Assembly (NCBI RefSeq): GCF_000427885.1
Contig: NZ_ATYW01000001.1
Span: 240,699 to 304,698 of the forward strand
DNA from: Glycomyces tenuis DSM 44171
GTDB lineage: Bacteria > Actinomycetota > Actinomycetes > Mycobacteriales > Micromonosporaceae
Direction of reading: 5' to 3'
Length of the DNA: 64,000 nucleotides
The notes under the pieces are model-generated. The model ran no database searches, had not been told where the DNA came from, and was given only the letters and a program-made list of their open reading frames with translations. Made by a program: the position numbers and the translations under genes. Shown piece after piece: positions 16,701 to 24,938 of this stretch (positions within the stretch are counted from its first letter, which is position 1; each line of letters starts with the position of its first letter).

Positions 16701-18077
16701 ATGACCACCGCACTCGAATCGGCCCCAGCGGTCGAACGCACCCGCTGGGGGGCGATCGCCGCCGTCGGCTTCGCCCAGCTCGTCGTCGCCGGCGGCATGT
16801 CCGCCCTGGCCGTGGGGCTCCCCCCGATCCGCACCGAGTTCACCGTCTCCGAGGCGTCCACCGCCTGGGTCCTGCTCGCCTACGCCCTGCCGATGGGTGC
16901 GGTCGCGATCGCGGCCGGGCGCCTGGCCGACCGCGCCGACATGCGCGCGGTCGCCGTGTTCTCCATGGGCGGCCTCGGCCTGTTCGCCCTGGCCGCCGCG
17001 CTCGCGCCGAGCTTCCCGGTCCTGATCGCCGCCAGGGTCGCGCAGGGCCTGCTCGGCGGGCTCCTGTTCGGCATGACCGGGCGGATCATCGTCACCTCGG
17101 CAACCGAGGCGCAGCGCGGCCGGGCGATGTCGACGATCACGCTGCTGATGACCATCGGCGGCATGGGCATGGTCGGCGCGGGCGGGCTCATCATCGCCGC
17201 CTTCGACTGGCGCGGCCTGTTCTGGGTCTTCGTCGCCATGGCGGCGCTGGCGATGGCCGCGCTGTGGGCGACGGTGCCGAGCAACGGCACGGGACTGCCG
17301 CGCCTGGACCGGGTCATCGTCGTCGACGTGGCGACCTCCGGCGGCGCGATCGTGGCGTTCCTGCTGGCCTTCGAATACCTCGACTCGGCGCCGTGGATCT
17401 CCTTGGCGGCCTTGGCGGCGAGCGTCGCGCTCGGCGCGCTGTGGGTGCGCCAGCCCTCGTCGAGGGCGACGGTCGCCCTGGTGCGCAGGCCGATCATGGC
17501 GGGGGCGCTGCTGAGCCTGACGCTGATGTCGGGGGTGACGGGCCTGCTGAACTTCAGCCTGCCGTTCCTGCTGACCGACGTACACGAGATGCCCTCGGAG
17601 CTGGTGAGCACGGTGCTGCTGACGTACATCGGCGGCGTCGGGCTGATGACGCCGCTCTCGGGGTTCCTGGCCGACCGCTTCGGCGCGGGCCGCGTCTCCC
17701 TGGCGGGGGCGGGCCTGGTCATGGTCGCGATCGTGCCGCTGCTGTTCGTGGACGAGTCCACGGGGCTGCTCGGCATCGGCGTGCGGATCGCCGCGCTGGG
17801 CCTGGCGTTCGGAGTGTTCAACACGCCGATGAACACGCACCTGCTGGCGGCGGCGCCGGACGAGCAGGCGGGGACGGCCGGGGCGTTCATGGCGACGACG
17901 AGGACGATCGGCACCTCGCTGGGGCCGGTGATCGCCGCGCTCATGTGGGGGCTGGGAGCGACGGCGGTGGACGGCTACCGCCTCTCGGCCTGGGCCGTGG
18001 CCGCGATCCTCCTGTTGGGAGCGGCCGCGATGATGAGCGGCAGACCCTGGCGCGCCCCGGCTCCCACCGCGTCATGA
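16701..18077 (+). CDS. MFS transporter, drug/metabolite efflux type
   Basis: 458 residues from the ATG at 16701. Twelve hydrophobic segments are visible. Loop 2-3 has the MFS signature GRLADRADMRAVAVF; the first half starts WGAIAAVGFAQLVVAGGMSALAVGLPPI. The C-terminal half carries GFLADRFGAGRVSLAG. It probably exports a small hydrophobic compound. It diverges from the FMN reductase and shares the CCAGTCG operator, so is likely co-regulated by the LAL regulators. No ribosome binding site is present, consistent with leaderless translation. Confidence 0.9.
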   Translation: MTTALESAPAVERTRWGAIAAVGFAQLVVAGGMSALAVGLPPIRTEFTVSEASTAWVLLAYALPMGAVAIAAGRLADRADMRAVAVFSMGGLGLFALAAALAPSFPVLIAARVAQGLLGGLLFGMTGRIIVTSATEAQRGRAMSTITLLMTIGGMGMVGAGGLIIAAFDWRGLFWVFVAMAALAMAALWATVPSNGTGLPRLDRVIVVDVATSGGAIVAFLLAFEYLDSAPWISLAALAASVALGALWVRQPSSRATVALVRRPIMAGALLSLTLMSGVTGLLNFSLPFLLTDVHEMPSELVSTVLLTYIGGVGLMTPLSGFLADRFGAGRVSLAGAGLVMVAIVPLLFVDESTGLLGIGVRIAALGLAFGVFNTPMNTHLLAAAPDEQAGTAGAFMATTRTIGTSLGPVIAALMWGLGATAVDGYRLSAWAVAAILLLGAAAMMSGRPWRAPAPTAS

Positions 18078-18113
18078 GGACCTCGGCCAGGCTTCGAGGC
18101 CTCGCGCGGGCGG

Positions 18114-19409
18114 TCATCGCCGACGCCGCCTGCGCGGCGAGCGGATCAGTTCCGAGGCCAGGCCGATGACGATCGACACGATCCCGCCGGCCACCAGCTC
18201 CTCCCTCAGCGAAGCGGGATTGAGCCGGAACCAGTCGGCGATCGTCCTCACGCTGTCGTCGATCTGCGGGGCGAGGACGACGAGCGTCAGGCCGACCACC
18301 ACGATCCACAACCTCCGCTTGACCAGCCAGTGCCGGACGCGCCGCACGGCGTCCCGGCCCGCCTCCAACATCCTCGCTCTTCGGGTGCGCGGCCGGGAGA
18401 GCCGCCATTCGACGAGCGCCACGATCCCCTGCGACACCAGCCAGACGTAGCGGTCGGTGCCGTTGCCGAACGTGTCGTCCCAGGAGCCCCTGGTCTGCGA
18501 GCCGCCCGCCGTCTCCTGGGCCGCGAGGATGTAGCGGACCAGGCGCCTCGCCATGTCCCGCGCGAGCTGCTCGTCGCAGCGCGCGAGCGCCAACAGGATC
18601 CAGAAGTTCCCCGACACGTGGAAATGCGGGAAGCGCACTTCACGGCGCGTCTTGATCGCCCAGTGGTCGCTCACCGGCGGCCACGACCCGTCCGCCTGCT
18701 GGAGCCGGGCCAAGTACCGCAGGGCCGCCTTCTTGACCTCTTCGGAAACGGGGGTGTCGGAGACCGACAGCACATGCAGCACCATGCCCGTCATCGCCGG
18801 GCTCGGCGTGCCGTTGCGACGCGCGCTCCACCCGCCCGTGTTCGGGTCGCGCACGCGAAACAGGAAGTTCCTGATCCGATCCTGCGCCTCGAGATCGTGG
18901 CCCCACTCGGTGAAGGCCCACAGCGTCAGCGCGGCGGGGATCACGCGTGGACTGCGGTCGGTCTCCTCGACGCCGGAGCGGACCGTGCCGTCGGGCGCCA
19001 CTCGCGAGCTCAGGTAGGCGAGCGCCCGAGCGACGTACTGGGATCGGCCGTGGCCGTACTCCTTGAGCCCCACCAGCACCCATACCGTCGGCTCGATCCC
19101 CGCGAAGCCCTGCTCTCGCAGCGGGAAGGAGCCGTTGCGCTTCTGCTGGCGGAGGATCGTGTCGACCACGTCGTCGAGGCGGACGTTGAAGTGCCCGGGC
19201 ACCTTCAGCCCGGGGACGAGCTCATTGACCCGTTCGACGGCGGTGAAGGCCCGGACACCGTCGATGCCGCCGCCCCACACGGGAGTCTCCGAACCCCCGC
19301 GGGTGACCGGCCAACCGGGCACGTCGTCGACATAGGCCTCGGCGACCCAGTGCAACGCGCGCTCGAGGCACGCGAACAGCTGGCGGTCCCGAATCGAGGG
19401 GGAGGACAT
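18114..19409 (-). CDS. Terpenoid-toroid (prenyltransferase/squalene-oxidase repeat) protein with C-terminal membrane helices
   Basis: 431 residues. Residues 20-330 form alpha/alpha-barrel repeats with QW-like motifs: QQKRNGSFPL, GTVRSGVEETDRSPRVIPAAL, DPNTGGWSARRNG, QQADGSWPPVSDHW, and a final GSWDDTFGNGTDRYVWLVSQGI. No DXDD or class-II cyclase acid is evident, so cyclase activity is doubtful. The C-terminus has two TM helices (LWIVVVGLTLVVLAP and VAGGIVSIVIGLASEL) and a poly-Arg tail. It lies 79 bases downstream of the second LuxR gene on the same strand and converges on the MFS gene. Role unknown. Confidence 0.75.
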   Translation of the reverse strand: MSSPSIRDRQLFACLERALHWVAEAYVDDVPGWPVTRGGSETPVWGGGIDGVRAFTAVERVNELVPGLKVPGHFNVRLDDVVDTILRQQKRNGSFPLREQGFAGIEPTVWVLVGLKEYGHGRSQYVARALAYLSSRVAPDGTVRSGVEETDRSPRVIPAALTLWAFTEWGHDLEAQDRIRNFLFRVRDPNTGGWSARRNGTPSPAMTGMVLHVLSVSDTPVSEEVKKAALRYLARLQQADGSWPPVSDHWAIKTRREVRFPHFHVSGNFWILLALARCDEQLARDMARRLVRYILAAQETAGGSQTRGSWDDTFGNGTDRYVWLVSQGIVALVEWRLSRPRTRRARMLEAGRDAVRRVRHWLVKRRLWIVVVGLTLVVLAPQIDDSVRTIADWFRLNPASLREELVAGGIVSIVIGLASELIRSPRRRRRR

Positions 19410-19488
19410 GGCTCACATGCTAAGCGGGCGCGGCGAACCGCGGCGTCACCGAATCCCGAACTGACGGAAACCCGACAGCGCGGCACCA

Positions 19489-22359
19489 TCAGAGATCGAG
19501 CTTCGCCAACTCGGTTCTCGAGGAGACGCCGAGCTTCGGGTAGGCGTTGTACAGGTGGTAGCCCACCGTTCTCGGGCTGACGAAGAGCTGCTCGCCGATC
19601 TGGCGGTTCGTCAGCCCGTCAGCGGCCAGCCGCACCACTTGCAGCTCTTGCGGCGTGAGCTTCTCGGCCAGGTCCGGCTTCGCCTCGATCGCCGAGGAGT
19701 CGCCCGCGGCGCGCAGCTCCCCTTGGGCGCGTTCGGTCCACGGCACGGCGCCGAGGCGCTCGAACACCTCCGTGGCCTCCCGCAGGTGAGCCCTGGCCTC
19801 GTTGATGCGGCGCTCGCGGCGCAGCCACTCGCCGTAGGCCAGTTCGGTGCGGGCCCGCTCGAAGGGATCGATGTCGTCGGCGCGGTGCAGCTCCACGGCC
19901 CGCGCGTAGTGCGCGCCCGCCTCGTCGTCCGGCTCCAGCATCGCCCGGCACCGCTCCACCAGCGCCTCCCAGTAGGAGCGCCCGGTGGCGTCGGCCCAGT
20001 CGGCGAACCAGCCGAAGACCTCCTTGACCTCCCCGAGCCTCCCGCAGCGGTAGGCCGCCTCCACGAGCGTCGGCACCTGCGTGAGGATCTCCATCGGCGT
20101 GGTGCCTTCGGCGATGCGGTGCATCCGCTCGAACGCCGCCTCGTGGCGGCCCAGCCCGAGATCGAGCAGCCCCAGGGAGGTGTCGGCGGGGATCACCGAG
20201 TCCTCGGGGGCGTCCTCGATCGCGGCGGCCACCAGTTCGCGGCAGCGCCGCTCCTCGCCGCGGATCGCCGCGATCGGCAGCAGCACCCACACGCGGCCCT
20301 GCATCAGGGCCCGGCGGTCGTTCGTCTCGGCGGCCAGCTCGATCGCGCTCGTCGCCGCCGCCTGCGCGTCCGCGTAGCGGCCGTAGTGGAGCTGCGTCTG
20401 CGCCTGCACCAGCAGCGCCTGGATCAGCGGGCTCGTGGCGCCCGCCTCACGGCAGTCCCGCACCTTCTCGCTCGCCGCGGTGTGCGCGGCCGGGACGTCC
20501 CCGGCCAGCAGCCGCCAGCGCGAGGCCAGCACCTGGTCGAAGCGCCGGAAGTCGTCGTGGAGCGGCTGGTAGTAGTCGTACAGGCTCCGCAGCGCGTCCA
20601 CCGCCTCGCCCGCGGTCACCCATGGGCGCCGGTTCAGCCCGGCGGCGGCGCGGGCCAGCCGCTTGGCCCAGGTGTTGTTCGAGCCGCCGAAGCGCGTCGC
20701 CAGCTCGTTCGCGTACTCGACCTTGCCGAAGTCACCGGTCTCCCAGGCGTTCCATACACCGCGCAGCAGCGGGTAGCCGGTGTTCTCGTGGCCGTTCACC
20801 GCGTAGTGCTCGGCCGATTCCATCCACACCTCGAAGGCGCCGGCGTCCCCGGCCCACGAGAGGACCGTGGCCCGGATGAGCGCGGTGCGCGCCAGCAGGA
20901 CGTGGTTCTCGGTGAGGCGCTCGGCTTTCTCCGCCAGTTCCAGGGCCTTCTCGACCAGGCCCGCCGCGTACGCGGTCTGGGAGGCCTCGACCAGGCGGCG
21001 GGCCCGCTCCTCGGCCTCGGGCGTGAACGACGCGGCGCGCTCGAGGGCGACCATCTCCGCCACGCAGCCACCGCGCTCGGCCTCATAGGACGCGATGGAC
21101 TCGAGCGCGGCGGCGGCCTTCTCGTCCAGGCCTGTCGTCGCCGCCGCCAGGTGGCGGGCGTGACGGATGTCGCCGTTGCCGAAGGCCTCGGACAGCGCCC
21201 GGTGCGCGTCGATCCGGCGGGCCCTGGTCGCCGAGTGGTAGGCCGCGGAGCGGATCAGCGGGTGCACGAACTCGATGCGGCCCAAGTGGTACCGGGCCAG
21301 ATCGTCGATCTCGGCGGGCTCGAGGTCGCTCAGGTTCGCGCCGAGCTTCTCGGCGGCCTCGGCGATCACGGCGGTCTCGCCGGTCTCCTCGGCGGCGGCC
21401 ACCAGCAGCAACGTGCGCGTCGCCTCGGGGAGCGCGATGATGCGCTCGGTGAACGCCTGCCGGATGCGCGAGGTCGTCGAGTAGCGGCTGTTGGAGGAGT
21501 CGATGGTGCGCAGCGGGTCCTCGTGGTCGGCCGCGGGGAGCTCGAGGAGCGCGAGCGGGTTGCCTTCGGCGAGGCGCAGGATCCAGTCGCGGCTGGTGTA
21601 CGGCACCGCGTCCGAGCGGGTGTCCAGGATCGCCTGGGAGGCCTCGATGTCGAGCGGCCCGAGCGTGAGCTCGGGGATGCCGGGGGCAGGGAACTCGGGG
21701 GCGAAGCCGTCGCGCACGACCAGGACCATCCCGATCGACTCGGTCGTCAGGCGCCTGGCGGCGAACAGCAGCGCGTCGGTGGAGTCGCGGTCGAGCCAGT
21801 GGGCGTCGTCGATCACGACGTACACCGGCCGCTGCGCCGAGGCGTCCACCAGCAGGTTCAGCACGGCCAGGCCGACCTGGAGACGCTGGGGGCGGCCCGT
21901 GCCGTCGCCCATGCCGAGCGCGGTGCGCAGCGCCTCGGCCTGCGCCGCCGGCAGGTTCCCGATCCGGTCCAGGAGCGGGTGCAGCAGCATCTGGAGGCCC
22001 GCGTACGACCAGGTGTGCTCGGCCTCGACGCCGAGGGTGCGCAGGACGGTGAAGCCCTCGGCCCGGGGGATCACGGCGTCGACGACCGCGGACTTGCCGA
22101 TGCCCGGCTCGCCGCGCACCACCCAGGCGCCGCCGTGCCCGAGGCGCGCGCCGTCGAGGAGGGCCTGGATGGTGTCGAGTTCGACGTCCCTGCCGTAGAG
22201 GACGGTGCGGGAGGAGTGCGAGAGGGCCTCGCAGTAGCTGGGGGCCGCGTCGCCGCCGACCTGGCAGTCCACCGCCTCGTTCTGATGCCGGGCCTCGAAC
22301 TGCTGAGCCCCGGTCGCGGGGCGGACGGTGGGCTTCACGGCGGCTCCAGTCCTCGGCAT
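19489..22359 (-). CDS. LAL-type LuxR regulator with AAA ATPase domain (paralogue 2)
   Basis: 956 residues from the ATG at 22359. This start lies about 11 bases after the predicted transcription start, with GGAAGAG between. It has a 55-60 residue N-terminal extension before TVLYGRDVEL that paralogue 1 lacks. Walker A GEPGIGKSAV lies near residue 83, Walker B VYVVIDDAHW, then a TPR-like middle. The C-terminal HTH is ELQVVRLAADGLTNRQIGEQL with SPRTVGYHLYNAYPKLG. The close match to the first LuxR protein implies a duplication. It is divergent from the half-MFS gene and probably cotranscribed with the toroid gene. Confidence 0.9.
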   Translation of the reverse strand: MPRTGAAVKPTVRPATGAQQFEARHQNEAVDCQVGGDAAPSYCEALSHSSRTVLYGRDVELDTIQALLDGARLGHGGAWVVRGEPGIGKSAVVDAVIPRAEGFTVLRTLGVEAEHTWSYAGLQMLLHPLLDRIGNLPAAQAEALRTALGMGDGTGRPQRLQVGLAVLNLLVDASAQRPVYVVIDDAHWLDRDSTDALLFAARRLTTESIGMVLVVRDGFAPEFPAPGIPELTLGPLDIEASQAILDTRSDAVPYTSRDWILRLAEGNPLALLELPAADHEDPLRTIDSSNSRYSTTSRIRQAFTERIIALPEATRTLLLVAAAEETGETAVIAEAAEKLGANLSDLEPAEIDDLARYHLGRIEFVHPLIRSAAYHSATRARRIDAHRALSEAFGNGDIRHARHLAAATTGLDEKAAAALESIASYEAERGGCVAEMVALERAASFTPEAEERARRLVEASQTAYAAGLVEKALELAEKAERLTENHVLLARTALIRATVLSWAGDAGAFEVWMESAEHYAVNGHENTGYPLLRGVWNAWETGDFGKVEYANELATRFGGSNNTWAKRLARAAAGLNRRPWVTAGEAVDALRSLYDYYQPLHDDFRRFDQVLASRWRLLAGDVPAAHTAASEKVRDCREAGATSPLIQALLVQAQTQLHYGRYADAQAAATSAIELAAETNDRRALMQGRVWVLLPIAAIRGEERRCRELVAAAIEDAPEDSVIPADTSLGLLDLGLGRHEAAFERMHRIAEGTTPMEILTQVPTLVEAAYRCGRLGEVKEVFGWFADWADATGRSYWEALVERCRAMLEPDDEAGAHYARAVELHRADDIDPFERARTELAYGEWLRRERRINEARAHLREATEVFERLGAVPWTERAQGELRAAGDSSAIEAKPDLAEKLTPQELQVVRLAADGLTNRQIGEQLFVSPRTVGYHLYNAYPKLGVSSRTELAKLDL

Positions 22360-22376
22360 GGCATGGGAACTCTTCC

Positions 22377-22420
22377 AGGGTAGCCACGCTGGCCGAACAC
22401 CGCATCTGTCAAACGACTGG
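22377..22420 (-). promoter_or_regulatory. Promoter of LuxR paralogue 2 with shared operator
   Basis: On the minus strand CCAGTCGTTTGAC (22420-22408) followed by AGATGC, as in the FMN reductase promoter, then a TANNNT -10 (TACCCT, 22382-22377) at the same distance as in the plus-strand promoters. This implies auto- or cross-regulation. Confidence 0.5.
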
Positions 22421-22476
22421 GGTGTACCGGGCCCGCGCCGACCGGGTCGGGCGACCTGGTCGAACCCAGTCACCGA

Positions 22477-22522
22477 GACCAGTCGTTCGACCTACTTCGG
22501 CGGGCGCGGGCGCCCATAGCGT
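22477..22522 (+). promoter_or_regulatory. Promoter of the half-MFS gene with shared operator
   Basis: GACCAGTCGTTCGAC (22477-22491), 21 bases, CCCATAGC (22513-22520), -10 TAGCGT at 22517-22522. The ATG at 22530 falls at the expected transcription start, so the message would be leaderless. It matches the promoter at 16647-16692 in sequence and spacing. Confidence 0.6.
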
Positions 22523-22529
22523 CGACGGC

Positions 22530-23111
22530 ATGGCTACTACGACATCCGCCCGGCGGCCCACCGCCGCACTGCGGTGGGCGCCGGTGATCTCGGCGGCGTA
22601 CGCGCAGGCCACCGCCTTCGCGGCCGCGGCCGTGCTCGCTTTCCTCATCACCGACGTCGCCGCCCACTTCACGGCGCCCGCCGCGGCCAGGCTCTGGCCG
22701 CTGGGGGCGCTCGCGCTCGGCATGGTCGCCGCCGCGAACGCCTCGCGGCGCGTCGGCGCGATCGGGCCGGCCCGCTACACCGGCTCGGCGGCGCTGGCGG
22801 GCCTGACCGCCTCGGCCTTCGCCGTCGCGCTCGCGCCGGGCTTCGCGTTCCTGCTCGTCGCGGCGTTCGCCATGGGGGTCTCGGGCGGGCTGGCCGTGGC
22901 GATCGCCGGGCGCGTGGTCGCCGCGGCCGAGGTCGGCGACGGCTCGGCGTCGGTCGTGGTCTCGGCGGTGGCGGTGTTCGCGGGGATCGTCGGGGGCGTG
23001 GGGAGCCTGTTCGTCGTGCCGGCGCTGGGCTGGCGGGGCGCGATGGGGCTCGTGGTGGTGGCGGCGGTGATGGCGACGTGGAAGTTCGCCGAGCACACGC
23101 CGCGCGAATAG
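22530..23111 (+). CDS. Half-length MFS-like membrane protein (six TM)
   Basis: 193 residues from the ATG at 22530. About six hydrophobic segments align with the N-terminal half of an MFS transporter: RWAPVISAAYAQATAF, LALGMVAAANASRRVG in place of the GRLADR loop, FLLVAAFAMGVSGGLAVAIAGRVV, GGVGSLFVVPALGWRGAMGL. It ends (MATWKFAEHTPRE) where the central loop of a full transporter begins. There is no second half downstream. It could be a degenerate relative of the 16701 transporter or a functional half-unit. It shares that gene's promoter arrangement. Confidence 0.75.
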   Translation: MATTTSARRPTAALRWAPVISAAYAQATAFAAAAVLAFLITDVAAHFTAPAAARLWPLGALALGMVAAANASRRVGAIGPARYTGSAALAGLTASAFAVALAPGFAFLLVAAFAMGVSGGLAVAIAGRVVAAAEVGDGSASVVVSAVAVFAGIVGGVGSLFVVPALGWRGAMGLVVVAAVMATWKFAEHTPRE

Positions 23112-23190
23112 ACGGCCGGATGCACGGAGGTTCATCCGGCGGACCGGGCACAGACGGTTTGTTCCTTGTGGACGGTGTCCGGGGCGGGGC

Positions 23191-23218
23191 CCGGGGGAGG
23201 TTCGAGACCCCCGGGCTC
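23191..23218. terminator. Hairpin between convergent genes
   Basis: Nine-bp perfect stem GCCCGGGGG / CCCCCGGGC around a 10-base loop. It lies between the end of the half-MFS gene and the end of mvaB, so it can serve both strands. Confidence 0.6.
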
Positions 23219-23289
23219 TCGCATCGCCCGCGGGCGGGTCGAGGCCGCCGACACGGAAGGGGCGCCGCGGCGACGGCGGTCGGCGCCGG

Positions 23290-24210
23290 TCACGGCCGTT
23301 CGGTCAGGCGGGTGCGGGGTCCGGCGCGCAGCACCCCCGATTCGAGCTCGCGGCCCACGACCTCCTGGGCGAGCGCGGCGGCGCCGAGGAGCGCGTCGAG
23401 GTCGACGCCGGTCTCGATCCCCATGTCGTGCAGCATGTGCACCACCTCCTCGGTGGCGACGTTGCCCGAAGCGCCAGGGGCGTAAGGGCATCCGCCGAGG
23501 CCGCCGACGCTGGCGTCGAACTCGACGACGCCCCTGTCCATGGCCGTCAGCAGGTTCGCCAGGGCGGTGCCGCGCGTGTCGTGGAAGTGCATGAGCATCG
23601 GCAGCTCGGTCCCGACCCCGCTCAAGACGGCGTCGAGCAGGTCGTTCACACGCCGAGGCGTTGCCATGCCGGTGGTGTCGCCGAAGGCGACGCGGTCGAC
23701 GCCCGCCGCGGCCGCCGCGTCGACGATCCCGGCCACGCGGGCGGGGTCGACGTCGCCCTCGTAGGGGCAGCCGAAGCTCGTGGCGATGATGGCCTCGACC
23801 TCGGCGAGCCGCTCGTGGGCGAGCTGGACGACGTCGGCGAGCTCGGCGATCGACTCGTCCGTGCCGCGCCCGACGTTGGCCCGGTTGTGGGTGTCGGAGG
23901 CGGAGACGACGAGCTCGATCGCGCTGAAGCCGGCGTCGAGCGCGCGCTGGACGCCTTTCAGGTTGGGGGCCAGGGCGCTGTATCGGATGCCGGGGTGCTT
24001 CTCGGCCGCCTCCCACACCTCGGCGGCGTCGGCCATCTGCGGGACGGCCCTGGGGTGGACGAAGCTGACGGCCTCGATGCGGGACAGGCCGGTGCGCGAG
24101 AGCGCGTCGAGCAGGCGGATCTTGTCCCCCGTCGGCACGGGAGGCTCGTTCTGGAGCCCGTCGCGAGGGGCGACCTCGCGCAGGGAGACCTGTTCCGGTC
24201 GATGCATCAT
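23290..24210 (-). CDS. mvaB: Hydroxymethylglutaryl-CoA lyase
   Basis: 306 residues, ATGATG start with GGAGG upstream. A DRE-TIM metallolyase: VSLREVAPRDGLQNE at the N-terminus (catalytic Arg, metal Asp), a conserved HFHDTRGTALAN metal His pair, and the active-site Cys signature GGLGGCPYAPGASGN (about 235-249). It cleaves HMG-CoA to acetoacetate and acetyl-CoA, the last step of leucine degradation. No other leucine-catabolic gene is adjacent. A TetR regulator precedes it on the same strand. Confidence 0.95.
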   Translation of the reverse strand: MMHRPEQVSLREVAPRDGLQNEPPVPTGDKIRLLDALSRTGLSRIEAVSFVHPRAVPQMADAAEVWEAAEKHPGIRYSALAPNLKGVQRALDAGFSAIELVVSASDTHNRANVGRGTDESIAELADVVQLAHERLAEVEAIIATSFGCPYEGDVDPARVAGIVDAAAAAGVDRVAFGDTTGMATPRRVNDLLDAVLSGVGTELPMLMHFHDTRGTALANLLTAMDRGVVEFDASVGGLGGCPYAPGASGNVATEEVVHMLHDMGIETGVDLDALLGAAALAQEVVGRELESGVLRAGPRTRLTERP

Positions 24211-24222
24211 CGCGCCTCCGAT

Positions 24223-24251
24223 CCCGTTTCCTATACGATATCTCCCGTTTC
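24223..24251 (-). promoter_or_regulatory. Direct repeat GAAACGGG upstream of mvaB
   Basis: Two exact copies of GAAACGGG (minus strand) at 24251-24244 and 24230-24223, 21 bp apart (two helical turns), flank ATATCGTATAGG, a plausible -10. They sit just 5' of the mvaB ribosome binding site and are a candidate TetR or activator site. Confidence 0.4.
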
Positions 24252-24283
24252 TCGCTCCGGGCGGCGTACACCGGCCGGAGCCG

Positions 24284-24880
24284 TCAGGTGCCCGCCAGGG
24301 CCGCCAGGGCCGCCGCCCGCAGCAGGGACGCCGTCTCCTCGGCGCTGACCTCCTCGCCGAGCGCCAGGTACGGCGTGGAGTTCATCAGGCCGAAGGCGCC
24401 GTGCGCGATCACGCGCGCCTGCTGGGGCTCCAGGCCCTCCCGCAGCTCGCACAGGACCCGCACCCACTCCTCGACGTACACGCGCTGGAGCTTGCGCACC
24501 TCGCGCCGCGGCTCGGCGGGGAGCCGGTCGAGCTCGTGGAGGTGGAGGATGACGATCTCCGGCGAGTCGACGGTGACCGCGAGGTGGAAGTCGACCAGGG
24601 CCTCCAGGGCCGCGCGCGGGTCGTCGGAGTGCAGCGAGGCGTAGTGCTTCCCGCCGACCATGAGGCGCTCGGAGACGGGGATGAGCGCGTCGGCGAGCAT
24701 CTGCTCCTTGCCGCCCTTGAAATGGTGGTACAGCGCCGGCCCGGTGATGTTCGCGGCCGCCCCGATGTCGTCCATCGACACGCCGTGGTAGCCGTGCTTG
24801 GCCAGGAGTTTCACGGCGACGTCGAGGATCTCGCGGCGGCGTTTGGAGCCGCCTCGCTTATCGGTCAGGTCAAGGCTCAC
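24284..24880 (-). CDS. TetR-family transcriptional regulator
   Basis: 198 residues. N-terminal HTH: RREILDVAVKLLAKHGYHGVSM, DDIGAAANITGPALYHHFKG (about residues 15-57). The ligand-binding C-terminal domain is generic for regulators of acyl-CoA metabolism (DSPEIVILHLHELDRLPAEPRREVR). It is 73 bases upstream of mvaB on the same strand and most likely controls it, with a CoA ester as plausible ligand by analogy. Confidence 0.92.
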   Translation of the reverse strand: MSLDLTDKRGGSKRRREILDVAVKLLAKHGYHGVSMDDIGAAANITGPALYHHFKGGKEQMLADALIPVSERLMVGGKHYASLHSDDPRAALEALVDFHLAVTVDSPEIVILHLHELDRLPAEPRREVRKLQRVYVEEWVRVLCELREGLEPQQARVIAHGAFGLMNSTPYLALGEEVSAEETASLLRAAALAALAGT

Positions 24881-24938
24881 CCGCGTTAGGCTACTCCGGC
24901 GCGCACCCCGTCGCAGGTAGGAAAGACCCCCTCTTTCC

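Noticed and set aside
19555-22383. 942-codon plus-strand open frame over the second LuxR gene
   Set aside because: Complete antisense of a gene with clear ATPase and HTH motifs; composition (Arg, Gly, Leu, Val, His) is that of a shadow.
23186-23225. GGTTCGAGACC, resembling a tRNA T-arm
   Set aside because: No acceptor, D or anticodon stems can be fitted around it; it is the loop of a 9-bp hairpin between convergent genes.
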